Positions 16,125-25,261 of a DNA stretch of 64,000 bases are shown piece after piece. Made by a program: the position numbers and the translations under genes. The notes beneath the pieces were generated by a model. That model saw nothing but the letters and a program-made list of their open reading frames with translations, did not search any database and had not been told where the DNA came from. Every line of letters begins with the position of its first letter. The stretch's first letter is position 1. Source of the DNA: JAHQVI01 sp050330195 (GTDB taxonomy: Bacteria > Pseudomonadota > Alphaproteobacteria > Rhizobiales > Rhodomicrobiaceae); NCBI GenBank assembly GCA_050330195.1, contig JBHJOB010000103.1, positions 14,505 to 78,504 on the forward strand. The letters run 5' to 3'.

Positions 16125-17117
16125 CTACGCAGAGATTTCACGAAGCGCCGCCGCGAGCCGGTCGAAGGAAAAATCATCCGGCGGCAGTCCGAAACGAAGC
16201 CAGCCGGGCTTGTCGTCGAACCGACGCACCCATATGCCGCGCGCGGCAAGCTGCTCGTGAAGCGAGGCCGCGTCCTTGTGAGCGACCAGCCGGAACAATG
16301 CGGTGCCGCCGAGAATCTGGCCGCCGGCTGCCGCGAGCACATCGTCCAGCATCGCGGATCGCTGATAACACCGCGCCCGCGCGCCCTGCTGCCAGGCAAC
16401 ATCATCGAGCGCGTCCCTGCCGATCTCCATTGCCGGCCCCGACACCGCCCAGGGACCGAGGATGGCTTCGAGTTGCTCCAGCACCGCTTGCGATCCAAGG
16501 GCAAAGCCGAGCCTGAGCCCCGCGAGCCCGAAAAACTTCCCGAAAGATCGCAGCACCAGCAGCCCGTCGGCGCCAGCCAGCGGCGCAACGCTGATTTCCG
16601 GCGCGACGTCGGCAAAGGCTTCATCGACGATCAATAGCCCGCCCCGCGCCGCCATCTCCGCGGCGCATGTCTGCACAAGCTCCGGCGGTGCAATGCGTCC
16701 CGTCGGATTGTTCGGGTTCACCAGCACGACGACCTCCGAATCGCCGGGACTGGCGGCCAGATCCTCGATTGGCGTGACAGCGGCTCCCGTGCGCTCCCAG
16801 CAGGTCGTATGCTCGCTATAGGTCGGCCCGACGATCGCGACGCGGGACGCCGGACGGATGAGCGGCAGAAGCTGGATGAGGATCTGCGTGCCCGGCGCGG
16901 CGACGATCGGCGCATCGCCCGTCGCTCCGTACGCACGCCGCGCGGCGGTCAGAAGCTCACCGAGAGCCTGCGACTGCGGCAGTTTGCCCAGCGCCGCAAT
17001 GCTTGGCGCGCGGAAGGGATAGGTGTGCGGATTGATGCCAGTAGACAGGTCCAGCCAGTCCTCATTCGGGATAGTGTTCAACCTGCTCGCATCGGCCAGA
17101 TCCCCTCCATGCTTCAT
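16125..17117 (-). CDS. cobC: Threonine-phosphate decarboxylase (cobalamin synthesis)
   Basis: A 330-residue PLP enzyme of aminotransferase fold type I. It makes (R)-1-amino-2-propanol phosphate from L-threonine phosphate for the lower loop of cobalamin; the name is CobC in alphaproteobacteria and CobD in Salmonella. Visible motifs are KHGGDL at the start, LDLSTGINPHTYP, NPNNPTGR and the PLP lysine in RSFGKFFGLAGLRLG. The ATG at 17117 is preceded by AAAGGA and matches the conserved MKHGGDL start. Other cob genes are absent from the window. It converges with the histidine kinase gene. Confidence 0.9.
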   Translation of the reverse strand: MKHGGDLADASRLNTIPNEDWLDLSTGINPHTYPFRAPSIAALGKLPQSQALGELLTAARRAYGATGDAPIVAAPGTQILIQLLPLIRPASRVAIVGPTYSEHTTCWERTGAAVTPIEDLAASPGDSEVVVLVNPNNPTGRIAPPELVQTCAAEMAARGGLLIVDEAFADVAPEISVAPLAGADGLLVLRSFGKFFGLAGLRLGFALGSQAVLEQLEAILGPWAVSGPAMEIGRDALDDVAWQQGARARCYQRSAMLDDVLAAAGGQILGGTALFRLVAHKDAASLHEQLAARGIWVRRFDDKPGWLRFGLPPDDFSFDRLAAALREISA

Positions 17118-17266
17118 CGACAATCCTTTCCTGCGCCAAGCGCACAATGATTTTTCGCTCCGTCCATCCTATGCGATCCGTCAAGATTATGGAAAATTGC
17201 CTTCCAATTCATCAAGCGCTGCTTTATCGAAAAGTGATGCCCGGCTTCAAGGCCCGGTATAAACCT

Positions 17267-17294
17267 TTGATTGCCGCTTTCCATTGGTTATAAG
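17267..17294 (+). promoter_or_regulatory. Possible sigma-70 type promoter upstream of ilvC
   Basis: TTGATT (17267-17272) and TATAAG (17289-17294) are separated by 16 bases and lie about 95 bases before the ilvC start. The match is moderate and was found by eye; no leader peptide rich in branched-chain residues was recognised between it and ilvC. Confidence 0.3.
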
Positions 17295-17388
17295 TGCAGC
17301 ACACAGCTCAAGGGGCTGCCCGCCTGGCCTTACCCCGATAAAGCCGTCCAATCATTCAGGTCGAATCCCGAAAAGAGGGAGCAACACT

Positions 17389-18408
17389 ATGCGCGTTTAC
17401 TATGATCGGGATGCCGATCTCAATCTCATCAAGGGCAAGAGGATCGCCATTGTCGGCTATGGTTCGCAGGGACATGCCCATGCGCTGAATCTCCGCGATA
17501 GCGGCGTGGCGGATGTCGCCGTGGCGCTGCGCGAGGGGTCAGCCTCCGCGAAGAAGGCCGAGGCCGAAGGCTTGAGGGTCATGAGTGTCGCCGAAGCGGG
17601 CGGCTGGGCCGATGTCGTCATGATGCTGACGCCGGACGAGTTGCAGGCCGAGATCTATCGCGATCACCTGCACAGCACGATGAAAGACGGCTCGGCGCTG
17701 CTGTTCGCGCATGGCCTGAACGTGCATTTCAACCTAATCGAGCCTCGCGCCGGGATCGACGTCGCGATGGTTGCGCCGAAAGGTCCGGGCCACACGGTCC
17801 GCTCTGAATACAAGCGCGGCGCGGGCGTGCCTTGCCTGATCGCGATCGCGCAGGACGCTTCCGGCAATGTGCATGACGTTGCGCTGTCCTATGCCTCGGC
17901 AATTGGCGGCGGCCGCGCGGGCATCATCGAGACGACCTTCAAGGAAGAATGCGAAACCGACCTGTTCGGCGAGCAGACCGTGCTTTGCGGCGGGCTCGTC
18001 GAACTGATGCGCGCCGGTTTCGAGACGCTGGTCGAAGCCGGTTATTCGCCGGAGATGGCCTATTTCGAATGCGTCCACGAGGTCAAGCTGATCGTCGATC
18101 TCGTGTATGAGGGCGGCATCGCGAACATGGATTATTCGATCTCGAACACCGCAGAGTATGGCCAGTATGTCACCGGCCCGCGCGTCATCACGCCCGACGT
18201 GAAGGAGCGCATGAAGGAGTGCCTCGCGGATATTCAGTCTGGCCGCTTCACGCGCGACTGGATGCTGGAAAACCGCGTCAACCAGACCAGCTTCAAGGCG
18301 ATGCGCGCCAAGACTGCCGGACATCCCATCGAGGAAACCGGCAAGAAGCTGCGCGCCATGATGCCGTGGATCGCGGAAGGCGCACTGGTCGACAAGGCCA
18401 AGAACTGA
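17389..18408 (+). CDS. ilvC: Ketol-acid reductoisomerase (NADP+)
   Basis: A 339-residue class I (short form) KARI that converts acetolactate or acetohydroxybutyrate to the 2,3-dihydroxy acid, the step before IlvD. It begins MRVYYDRDADL and has the nucleotide-binding GYGSQGHAHALNL loop, the APKGPGHTVR block, the metal-binding EECETDLFGEQ block and the FECVHEVKLIVDL helix. GAGGGAG precedes the ATG at 17389. It is monocistronic, followed by palindromic elements from 18467. Confidence 0.97.
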   Translation: MRVYYDRDADLNLIKGKRIAIVGYGSQGHAHALNLRDSGVADVAVALREGSASAKKAEAEGLRVMSVAEAGGWADVVMMLTPDELQAEIYRDHLHSTMKDGSALLFAHGLNVHFNLIEPRAGIDVAMVAPKGPGHTVRSEYKRGAGVPCLIAIAQDASGNVHDVALSYASAIGGGRAGIIETTFKEECETDLFGEQTVLCGGLVELMRAGFETLVEAGYSPEMAYFECVHEVKLIVDLVYEGGIANMDYSISNTAEYGQYVTGPRVITPDVKERMKECLADIQSGRFTRDWMLENRVNQTSFKAMRAKTAGHPIEETGKKLRAMMPWIAEGALVDKAKN

Positions 18409-18466
18409 CGTTTGGCGGGCGAAGCGCAAGCCGTTTCGCAACTGCTCTTTGCCCGGTCATTTTTTA

Positions 18467-18560
18467 GATCAGGATCATTTCTCACAGAAACGATCCTGAT
18501 CTGCATCTATTTGTTTCAAGCTCGATTTTTCCGAAAAATGGTATCCATTTTATCGGATCT
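18467..18560. repeat. Pair of palindromic elements downstream of ilvC
   Basis: The first element is a perfect 10-bp inverted repeat, GATCAGGATC at 18467-18476 with GATCCTGATC at 18492-18501. The second is a near-perfect dyad, CCGAAAAATGG at 18531-18541 with CCATTTTATCGG at 18545-18556. The layout and wording resemble short mosaic palindromes scattered between genes in Rhizobiales. They lie between convergent ilvC and the SDR gene and could also act as a two-way terminator. Confidence 0.5.
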
Positions 18561-18564
18561 CGCT

Positions 18565-19329
18565 CTAGGTCCGGTTGATCGACACGCCGCCATCGGCGAA
18601 CAAGGCCGTTCCCGTCGTGAAGCTCGATGCGTCGGATGCGAGATAGAGCACCGAATGCGCGATCTCTTCCGGAGTGGCCATCCGTTTAAGCGCATGGAGC
18701 CCTTCGACGAACTGGCGCGCTTCCGGCGTCGCAATCATGACGCTCGCCCCCGCTGTATCGGTGCCGCCCGGCATGATCGCATTCGCGCGGATGCCGCTCG
18801 CCCCGTATTCAGCCGCCAGCACCTGCATCAATCCGACCATGCCCGCCTTGCTCGCCGCATAGGCCGCCGTGCCCGGCATTCCCGCCGTCGAGCCGACGAA
18901 GCTGGACGTGAATACAAGCGAACCGCCGCCCCTCTCCAGCATCGCCGGGATCTGATATTTCGCGCCGAGGAACGCGCTTGTCAGGTTGGTGTCGAGCGTT
19001 TCGCGCCAGTCGGACAGGTTCATGTCCGAAACTGGCCCCAATTCTCCGAGCGTGCCGGCATTGTTGAATGCCACATCGAGACGGCCAAAGCGTTCAAGCG
19101 CCAGATCCACAAGCGCCTTTGCGTATGCTTCCTCGCGGACATCGCCTGCGAGCGTTACCGCCTCGCCGCCATCCCGGCTGATTTCAGCAGTCAGAGCGTC
19201 AAGCTCGCCCTTGCGCCTCGCGGCAAGCACAAGTCCTGCCCCTTCCCGCGCGAACAGTTTCGCGGTCGCTCGCCCGATGCCTGAGCTCGCTCCGGTTATG
19301 ATTGCGGTTTTATTGATCAATTGCTGCAT
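18565..19329 (-). CDS. SDR-family oxidoreductase
   Basis: A 254-residue classical short-chain dehydrogenase with TGASSGIG at residues 12-19, FNNAGTLG, SSFVGS and the YAASKAGM catalytic Tyr-Lys, ending in the typical TALFADGGVSINRT. Substrate unknown. It converges with ilvC and has no operon partner; the upstream neighbour at 19596 is divergent. Confidence 0.85.
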   Translation of the reverse strand: MQQLINKTAIITGASSGIGRATAKLFAREGAGLVLAARRKGELDALTAEISRDGGEAVTLAGDVREEAYAKALVDLALERFGRLDVAFNNAGTLGELGPVSDMNLSDWRETLDTNLTSAFLGAKYQIPAMLERGGGSLVFTSSFVGSTAGMPGTAAYAASKAGMVGLMQVLAAEYGASGIRANAIMPGGTDTAGASVMIATPEARQFVEGLHALKRMATPEEIAHSVLYLASDASSFTTGTALFADGGVSINRT

Positions 19330-19595
19330 GTCCGGTCTCTTTCAAATTTGCGGTGCCGGAAAAATTGTTCATCGAGACCTTTGCCGCGATCCGTTCCTTG
19401 CGCTCACATTCGAGACAGTCGCCAAAAAGGATCCGATCAGCTCAAAACTGACTTTTGCCCCAGAATACCGGAGCTTGTTAGTGTCAACTTGCTCATATAA
19501 CGTTCCGTCATTGTGGCAATTCTGCACTATTCCGCCTTTTCTCCGCCGCAACTTTGTCCTAGCGTCGACAAACTACTCGGAAGTGGGATCATCCG

Positions 19596-20879
19596 ATGAC
19601 AAACGACCGGCAACCAAAATCCGCGCAGCGCTTCAGCCGCTTTTCGCGTTCAAACTATGACGATCTCTCCTCGCAGCAGGCAACTGCGGCCGCCGAGGAG
19701 CCGTCCTTGGCCGATCTGACAGCGCGGGCCCTGAATGGGCAACGCCAGCCAGCGGGACGTCATCACGCGATGAACGGGCGCGGTGCGCCGCGCCGTGAAT
19801 CCGGCCTCGACCAGCCTCCGCCTCCCGAACCGAGCACATTCTGGGACGAAACCGAGCGGCTGACACCGCCGGAGCCGCCACGTCAACCGACGATGGACCG
19901 GCCCAAGCAAGCCGCAACTGTCGTCAGGCCCGCGCCGCGCCGCGCCGAGGCTCCATCCGGCGCGGAACTGCCTCATGGCGCGCCTCCGCGCGCTCGTCCG
20001 GAACCGCTGGCTCCTCTCGAAGCCGAAGCGCCTGTCGGCGAGCCGGCCCGACCGATCAGGAAAGTGGCTGAAAAGCCGGCAGCAAAACGCCGCAAGCCCA
20101 AGGCTGAAAACGCAGACCGCGGCCCCGGCGCCCTGTCTCGCGCGGCGACGACGATGCGCGAGCGGACCGGTCCCGCACTAACCAAGAGCGCATTCTGGCT
20201 TGCGCAAAATCTGCGCCGCCGGGAAATCCGCAAGCGCTACAGCAAGCTGCTCGTTCTCGGTCATACGCGGATTGCCGACCGCAAGCTGGAGGATCTGTTC
20301 TTCGTGCCGACGCGGAAATCGGAAATGATCGACCCGGCTCCGGATCGCGCCATTCACTATGACGGTCCCGTTCCGGCTGCCGCGTTCAAATGGATCATGA
20401 CGATGATGCCCGAGGACCTGCGCCAGTTCGCCTTCGTCGATGTGCGGGCCGGTCGCGGCAGGACGGCGCTTCTGGCCTCCAGGTGGAACTTCAACCGTAT
20501 TCTGGCTTATGAATATGATCCGCAGGTCTTCGACGATCTGGAAATGAACGTCGCGCAATATCCGCGCTCGCGCATGACCTGCCGCAATATCGACTGCTGT
20601 CGCGGCGATATCGTCGGGATCAGCCTGCCCAACCAGCCTTGCGTGATCTACTTCTCGGGCGCATGGCGGGAGCCCATGATGGCGGGCGTGATGGACTATG
20701 TGCGCGACACCTACAGGCAAAGCCCGCGCCGGATCTATGTCATACTGGAGAATGTGGCCGAGGACACCGCATTGGCGAAGGACAATATCTTCGATCCGAT
20801 GGACCCGCCGCTCGCCGACCGGCTGAAGCTTCGCCTGCTCAGTCCGATGGATTTCAAGGTGTACCGTTCTTCGGTCTGA
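19596..20879 (+). CDS. Proline-rich protein with a C-terminal methyltransferase-like domain
   Basis: A 427-residue protein in two parts. Residues 1-200 are low-complexity, rich in Pro, Ala, Arg and Glu and probably disordered. Residues 205-427 look like a class I SAM-dependent methyltransferase fold: a first strand and glycine loop as FVDVRAGRGRTALLAS (280-295), an acidic residue ending the next strand in ILAYEYDP (E306), and NIDCCRGDIV (331-340) at the motif III position. The loop is DVRAGRGR rather than the canonical DxGxGxG, so activity is uncertain. I do not recognise a named family. It is separated from glcF by convergent ends. Confidence 0.65.
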   Translation: MTNDRQPKSAQRFSRFSRSNYDDLSSQQATAAAEEPSLADLTARALNGQRQPAGRHHAMNGRGAPRRESGLDQPPPPEPSTFWDETERLTPPEPPRQPTMDRPKQAATVVRPAPRRAEAPSGAELPHGAPPRARPEPLAPLEAEAPVGEPARPIRKVAEKPAAKRRKPKAENADRGPGALSRAATTMRERTGPALTKSAFWLAQNLRRREIRKRYSKLLVLGHTRIADRKLEDLFFVPTRKSEMIDPAPDRAIHYDGPVPAAAFKWIMTMMPEDLRQFAFVDVRAGRGRTALLASRWNFNRILAYEYDPQVFDDLEMNVAQYPRSRMTCRNIDCCRGDIVGISLPNQPCVIYFSGAWREPMMAGVMDYVRDTYRQSPRRIYVILENVAEDTALAKDNIFDPMDPPLADRLKLRLLSPMDFKVYRSSV

Positions 20880-20900
20880 AGTCGGCGGACCGCACTGAAA

Positions 20901-22268
20901 TCAAGCGGCCGCGTCTGTTCCCGTCTGGCCGAACGTGTCCGCCATCGACCTCATCCGGCCCTCCAGATGGGAAATCTCGGCCGGACATTTGCCGCCATAA
21001 GCCCAGTTCAGCAACTCGACCGTATGGACGACGGGCGAGGCATCGTCGCCGGAAAGCTGGGTGATGCAGCCGATATTGCCGGTCGCCACGCAATCGGGCT
21101 TTGTCGCGGCGATGTTTTCAAGCTTGCGCTCACGCAATTCGCTCGCCAGTTCCGGCTGGGTAATATTGTAAGTTCCGGCCGAACCACAGCAAATGTGGCC
21201 TTCGGCAATTTCGGAAATCGTAAATCCGGCGTCGCGCAGCAAACGGCGCGGCTGCTCGGTCACGCGCTGGCCATGCTGCATCGAACAGGCCGAATGATAG
21301 GCGACGCGAATATCCGACCATCCGGCTGGCGCGCCCAGCCCCAGCGTATCGGCCAGAAACTCGGTGATGTCTTTCGCCAGACCGCTGATCCGTGCTGCAC
21401 GCTCGGCAAATTCGGGATCGTGCGCCAGCAGATGGCCGTAATCCTTGACGGTCGTGCCGCAGCCGGACGCCGTGACCAGGATCGCATCGAGCGGCTCCTC
21501 GGCCATCGCCTTTTCCCAGGCAATGACGTTCCGGCGGGCAAAATCGCGGGCTTCCTCCTCGCGGCCCATATGGTGAACCAGCGCCCCGCAGCAGCCTTCC
21601 CCGGCGGCAAGCACGACCTCGACCCCTTGCGATGTCAAAAGCCGGATCGCGGCATCGTTGATCTGCGGGCGCAGCACTTCCTGAGCACATCCCGAGAGCA
21701 GGGCAACCCGCGCCGTCCTTTCGCCCATGGCGGGAATGGTGCGCCCCCGCCCATGCGCACCGCTTTTCGGCAATCCGGCGGGCGCCATGCCAATCATCGT
21801 CGCCAGTTCCTTGAGACCGACGGCGCGCAGCAACGGCCGGAACGGCTTGGCGAACAGGGCGGCAATCAGCGATGCGCGGAAACGCGCCGGATAGGGAAGC
21901 ACGATCTGGAGCAATCGCCGGGTCAGGCGGTCCTTGATCGGGCGGCTGCCGGTTTCCTCGATGCGCACACGGGCATAATCGACCAGATGCATGTAATCGA
22001 CGCCGCTCGGGCAGGTCGTCATGCAGGACAGACAGCTCAGGCAGCGGTCGACGTGAAAGCGAACCTCATCCGATGCCTTCCGATCGTTCTCCAGCATGTC
22101 CTTGATCAGATAGATCCGTCCGCGCGGGCTGTCGCGCTCATCGCCGAGGATCACATAGGTCGAGCAGGTCGCCGTGCAGAAGCCGCAATGCACACATCGG
22201 CGCAATATGTCGTTGGCCTCCTTGAGATTCGGATCGGCGAGCTGCGTCAGGGAGAAATGCGTTTCCAT
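20901..22268 (-). CDS. glcF: Glycolate oxidase, iron-sulfur subunit
   Basis: A 455-residue subunit that passes electrons from the GlcD/GlcE flavoproteins to the membrane quinone pool. The N-terminal part has two [4Fe-4S] motifs, CVHCGFCTATCSTY and CLSCLSCMTTCPSG. The C-terminal half has two CCG-type cysteine-rich domains, one with GCCGALVHHMG and one with CCGSAGTYN. The ATG at 22268 follows AGGA and gives the family start METHFSLTQL; an upstream in-frame ATG lacks a ribosome site. It is last in glcD-glcE-glcF, separated from glcE by a palindromic spacer. Confidence 0.93.
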   Translation of the reverse strand: METHFSLTQLADPNLKEANDILRRCVHCGFCTATCSTYVILGDERDSPRGRIYLIKDMLENDRKASDEVRFHVDRCLSCLSCMTTCPSGVDYMHLVDYARVRIEETGSRPIKDRLTRRLLQIVLPYPARFRASLIAALFAKPFRPLLRAVGLKELATMIGMAPAGLPKSGAHGRGRTIPAMGERTARVALLSGCAQEVLRPQINDAAIRLLTSQGVEVVLAAGEGCCGALVHHMGREEEARDFARRNVIAWEKAMAEEPLDAILVTASGCGTTVKDYGHLLAHDPEFAERAARISGLAKDITEFLADTLGLGAPAGWSDIRVAYHSACSMQHGQRVTEQPRRLLRDAGFTISEIAEGHICCGSAGTYNITQPELASELRERKLENIAATKPDCVATGNIGCITQLSGDDASPVVHTVELLNWAYGGKCPAEISHLEGRMRSMADTFGQTGTDAAA

Positions 22269-22324
22269 TCTGTGTCCTAGGTGGTTTGAATCCAACGCTT
22301 CGAACCACGTCTTTTTTTGCTGAT

Positions 22325-22405
22325 GGATCAAATTGACATGACGTTTGAAACACTTACCTCAAGAAACCGGATGGCACGAGGAATTCAAACGGTCATGTTT
22401 GATCC
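22325..22405. repeat. Imperfect palindrome between glcE and glcF
   Basis: An arm at 22325-22349 pairs with one at 22384-22405. The outer GGATCAAA and inner GTTTGAA segments match exactly in inverted orientation, with CATGAC between them in both arms; the left arm has four extra bases and the right arm one. It could form a long hairpin in the glc mRNA or be an inserted mobile palindrome. Confidence 0.5.
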
Positions 22406-22406
22406 A

Positions 22407-23636
22407 CTAAACTCCGGCATACATGCGGCCTGGATTGAAAATCCGGTGCGGATCGAAGGCTTCCTTGAGGCCCCGGATGAGCGCCATATTAGCCTCGGGC
22501 AGAGGCTGAAACACGTCCACGGCGCCGCGCGTCGTCTGAGGCGCGCGGACCAGCATGGCGTCGGCCGCGAATTCGGCGATGATGCGGCGGATCATGGCTG
22601 CCCCCGCGTCGGTTGCGGGCGAAACCTCGACCCAGATCAGCCCGCCGGACCACTCATAGGCCGCGTGACAGTCGAGCTGCGCGCGCAGCGAACTGACCAG
22701 CGTCGCGGCGCGGTCCGGTGAAACCGTGATCCGCCAGAGCGGGCGGTCGCCGCCGTCGAGAAACTTCATGGTGCGGATATCGTCCCAGAAGCTGCGGGAG
22801 CGCTCGTCGTCCAGTTCGTAAATCGCTCCGAAGGCTTTCAGCCGCTCATGCAGTTCACCGACACGGCGGCCCACGGCGGCGGAAAAATTCTCCAGACGCA
22901 GCACCGTCACCGGCTGCCCGAGCTTGGCGATATCCGGGCTGGCCATCCGTTCGACGAACGCGGCCGGAAGGTGCACCGTTCCCGAAACCTCGTAAGGTGT
23001 CCCCATCGCCTGACACATCGCCGTCACGGCGCCTTCGTCAGGCAGATTGAGGAAGATCAGTGACCGCGTCTCCTCCGCTCTGGGCATTACCTTCATCGTC
23101 ACTTCGCTCAGGACGGCCAGCGTGCCCCATGATCCGGCCAGCCCGCGCGCAACGTCGTAGCCGGTCACGTTCTTCATGACGCGCCCACCGGATTTGATGA
23201 TCTCGCCATTGCCGTTCACGGCCCGGACACCGAGCAGATGATCGCGGGCGCTGCCTCTCAGAATGCGGCGCGCACCGGAAGCGTTGACCGCGACGGTGGC
23301 CCCAATCGTTGCCTGAGCGTTGCCGCCCGCCGGCGAAAGCCGTTCCCAGCGTGCCGGCTCGAATGCCAGCTCCTGCCCGTTTTTCGCAAGTAGCGCCTCG
23401 ATTTCCGACAGCGGCGTTCCGGCCTTGGCCGAGACTACAAGCTCGGTCGGCTCGTAAAGCGTCACGCCGTTCATTTCGCTGGTCGAAATCCGCGTCGCGA
23501 CCTGCATGGGCCGTCCGATATGACGCTTGGTCCGGTTTCCGCAGATTTCCACGGGCATCTTCTGACCGACCGCCTGAGCCACCAGGCTGGCCAATTCTTC
23601 CTCGCCGGGCGGGAGATAGGTTTCGTCAACGTACAC
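22407..23636 (-). CDS. glcE: Glycolate oxidase, FAD-binding subunit GlcE
   Basis: A 409-residue flavoprotein subunit of glycolate oxidase. The FAD_binding_4 region has the PAGGNAQATIGATVAVNASG segment and VKNVTGYDVARGLAGSWGTLAVLSEVT-type sequence (here MKNVTGYDVARG), both characteristic of GlcE. The C-terminal half ends FDPHRIFNPGRMYAGV, the shared motif of FAD-linked oxidases. Its start overlaps the end of glcD by 11 bases, so translation is probably coupled. A palindrome separates it from glcF. Confidence 0.93.
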   Translation of the reverse strand: MYVDETYLPPGEEELASLVAQAVGQKMPVEICGNRTKRHIGRPMQVATRISTSEMNGVTLYEPTELVVSAKAGTPLSEIEALLAKNGQELAFEPARWERLSPAGGNAQATIGATVAVNASGARRILRGSARDHLLGVRAVNGNGEIIKSGGRVMKNVTGYDVARGLAGSWGTLAVLSEVTMKVMPRAEETRSLIFLNLPDEGAVTAMCQAMGTPYEVSGTVHLPAAFVERMASPDIAKLGQPVTVLRLENFSAAVGRRVGELHERLKAFGAIYELDDERSRSFWDDIRTMKFLDGGDRPLWRITVSPDRAATLVSSLRAQLDCHAAYEWSGGLIWVEVSPATDAGAAMIRRIIAEFAADAMLVRAPQTTRGAVDVFQPLPEANMALIRGLKEAFDPHRIFNPGRMYAGV

Positions 23637-25077
23637 GGGCTGAATACGCCTCTTGGGTCTTGAGCGGAAACACCTTGCCGGGATTCAGCAGCCATTGCGG
23701 ATCGAAGATGTTTTTTATGCGCATCTGCTGGGCCATGTCCACTTCGTTGAACTGTACGCTCATCAGTTCGCGCTTTTCAATGCCGACCCCGTGCTCCCCG
23801 GTCAGGCAGCCGCCCAATTCGACGCAGAGCGTCAGAATCTCGTCGCCGCATTTTTCCGCGCGGACCTTTTGGCTCTGGTCATTCGCATCATAAAGAATGA
23901 GCGGATGGAGATTGCCATCACCGGCATGGAAGATATTGGCGACCGCCAGTTCGTGCTTCCGGCATATGTCGGCGATGCTGGTCAGGGCGCGCGGCAACTC
24001 GGCCAGCGGGATCACCCCGTCCATGCAGTAATAGTCGGAAATGCGGCCAATGGCGCCGAATGCAGCCTTGCGGCCTTTCCAGATCGCGGCCGACTCCGCC
24101 TCGCTCTCACTGATCTTGACGACCGCCGGATCGAAATCGGAGGCAATCGCCTGAATCTGCGTCAGCAGCGCGTCCATCTCATCCGCCGAGCCTTCGACCT
24201 CGATGATCAGCAGCGCCTCGACATCCAGAGGGTAGCCCGCCTGGGCGAAATCCTCGCAAACCTTGATCGCCGGACGATCCATGAACTCGATGGCAACCGG
24301 GATGATGCCCTGGCCGATGATGGCGGACACGCAGGCTCCGGCCGCCTCATTTGAATTGAAGCCGACCATCATCGGGCGCGCGCCCTCCGCTTTTGGCAGA
24401 ATGCGCAGGGTTGCCTCCGTCACAATGCCGAACTGGCCCTCGGAACCGACGATCAGGGGCAGGAAATCGTAGCCGGCGGCATCCACGAACGGTCCGCCGA
24501 ACTCGACCACATCGCCATTCATCATGACCATCGTCAGGCCGAGCACATTGTTGACGGTCACGCCATATTTCAGGCAATGCGCGCCACCCGAATTCATGGC
24601 GATATTGCCGCCAATAGTGCAGGCAAGCTGACTGGACGGATCGGGGGCATAGAAGAAATCGGAAGCGGCAACGGCGTTCGACACGCCGAGATTGGTGATC
24701 CCGGTCTGCACACGCATATAGCGGCTCTCAAGATTGACCTCCAGAACGCGGCTCATCCGGGAAAGCCCAAGCACGACAGCGTCTTCCGAGGGCAACGCTC
24801 CGCCGCAAAGCGATGTCCCCGCACCGCGAGCGATCACACGAACGCCCGCCAGGTGGCAAAAGCTCAAAACCTTGCTGATTTCCTCCGTTGTGCGGGGCAA
24901 AACGACGGCAAGCGGGATCTGCTTATACGCCGTCAGCGCATCGGTTTCAAACGCCCGGCGGCCCGCTTCGTCCGCAACCACGGACGACGCAGGCAACAGT
25001 TTTTTCAAGGAGTTGATGACGTCGTCTTTCTTCCGCATCACATCGGCGCGCGGCTCCAGAATGGTAATCCCGGACAT
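23626..25077 (-). CDS. glcD: Glycolate oxidase, catalytic flavoprotein subunit GlcD
   Basis: A 483-residue FAD-linked oxidase that oxidises glycolate (and related 2-hydroxy acids) to glyoxylate. It has the FAD-binding block VRVIARGAGTSLCGGALP, the IGGNIAMNSGG segment and the C-terminal FAD_oxidase_C motif NIFHAGDGNLHP, ending in FDPQWLLNPGKVFP. The ATG at 25077 follows AAAGGAG at ideal spacing; a longer start 11 codons upstream has no such site. It is first in the glcDEF operon and divergent from a LysR gene, its likely regulator. Confidence 0.95.
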   Translation of the reverse strand: MSGITILEPRADVMRKKDDVINSLKKLLPASSVVADEAGRRAFETDALTAYKQIPLAVVLPRTTEEISKVLSFCHLAGVRVIARGAGTSLCGGALPSEDAVVLGLSRMSRVLEVNLESRYMRVQTGITNLGVSNAVAASDFFYAPDPSSQLACTIGGNIAMNSGGAHCLKYGVTVNNVLGLTMVMMNGDVVEFGGPFVDAAGYDFLPLIVGSEGQFGIVTEATLRILPKAEGARPMMVGFNSNEAAGACVSAIIGQGIIPVAIEFMDRPAIKVCEDFAQAGYPLDVEALLIIEVEGSADEMDALLTQIQAIASDFDPAVVKISESEAESAAIWKGRKAAFGAIGRISDYYCMDGVIPLAELPRALTSIADICRKHELAVANIFHAGDGNLHPLILYDANDQSQKVRAEKCGDEILTLCVELGGCLTGEHGVGIEKRELMSVQFNEVDMAQQMRIKNIFDPQWLLNPGKVFPLKTQEAYSARVR

Positions 25078-25103
25078 GACGTATGCTCCTTTCGTACCTT
25101 GAG

Positions 25104-25127
25104 ATTGCATTACGAATTATGTGCAAT
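25104..25127. promoter_or_regulatory. Candidate LysR-type operator in the glcD/lysR divergent region
   Basis: An inverted repeat, ATTGCA at 25104-25109 and TGCAAT at 25122-25127, is spaced 12 bases, with GCATTAC present twice across it. It fits the general size of LysR recognition sites and lies between the two divergent start codons, close to glcD. Binding is inferred. Confidence 0.4.
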
Positions 25128-25261
25128 GCATTACCGTAAAATAGACACCGCAAGTGTGAGATTTAACACGCCGTTGCGATTGACAGGCTTTCTGCGATGC
25201 AACACTATCCCGGAGGCGCACTTTTCAACTAATAGTGATTTAAGATCGGAGACGGTTCAGC

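Noticed and set aside
17118..17388. A cobalamin riboswitch upstream of cobC or a leader attenuator upstream of ilvC
   Set aside because: No B12-box-like sequence and no leader peptide rich in branched-chain codons was found by eye.
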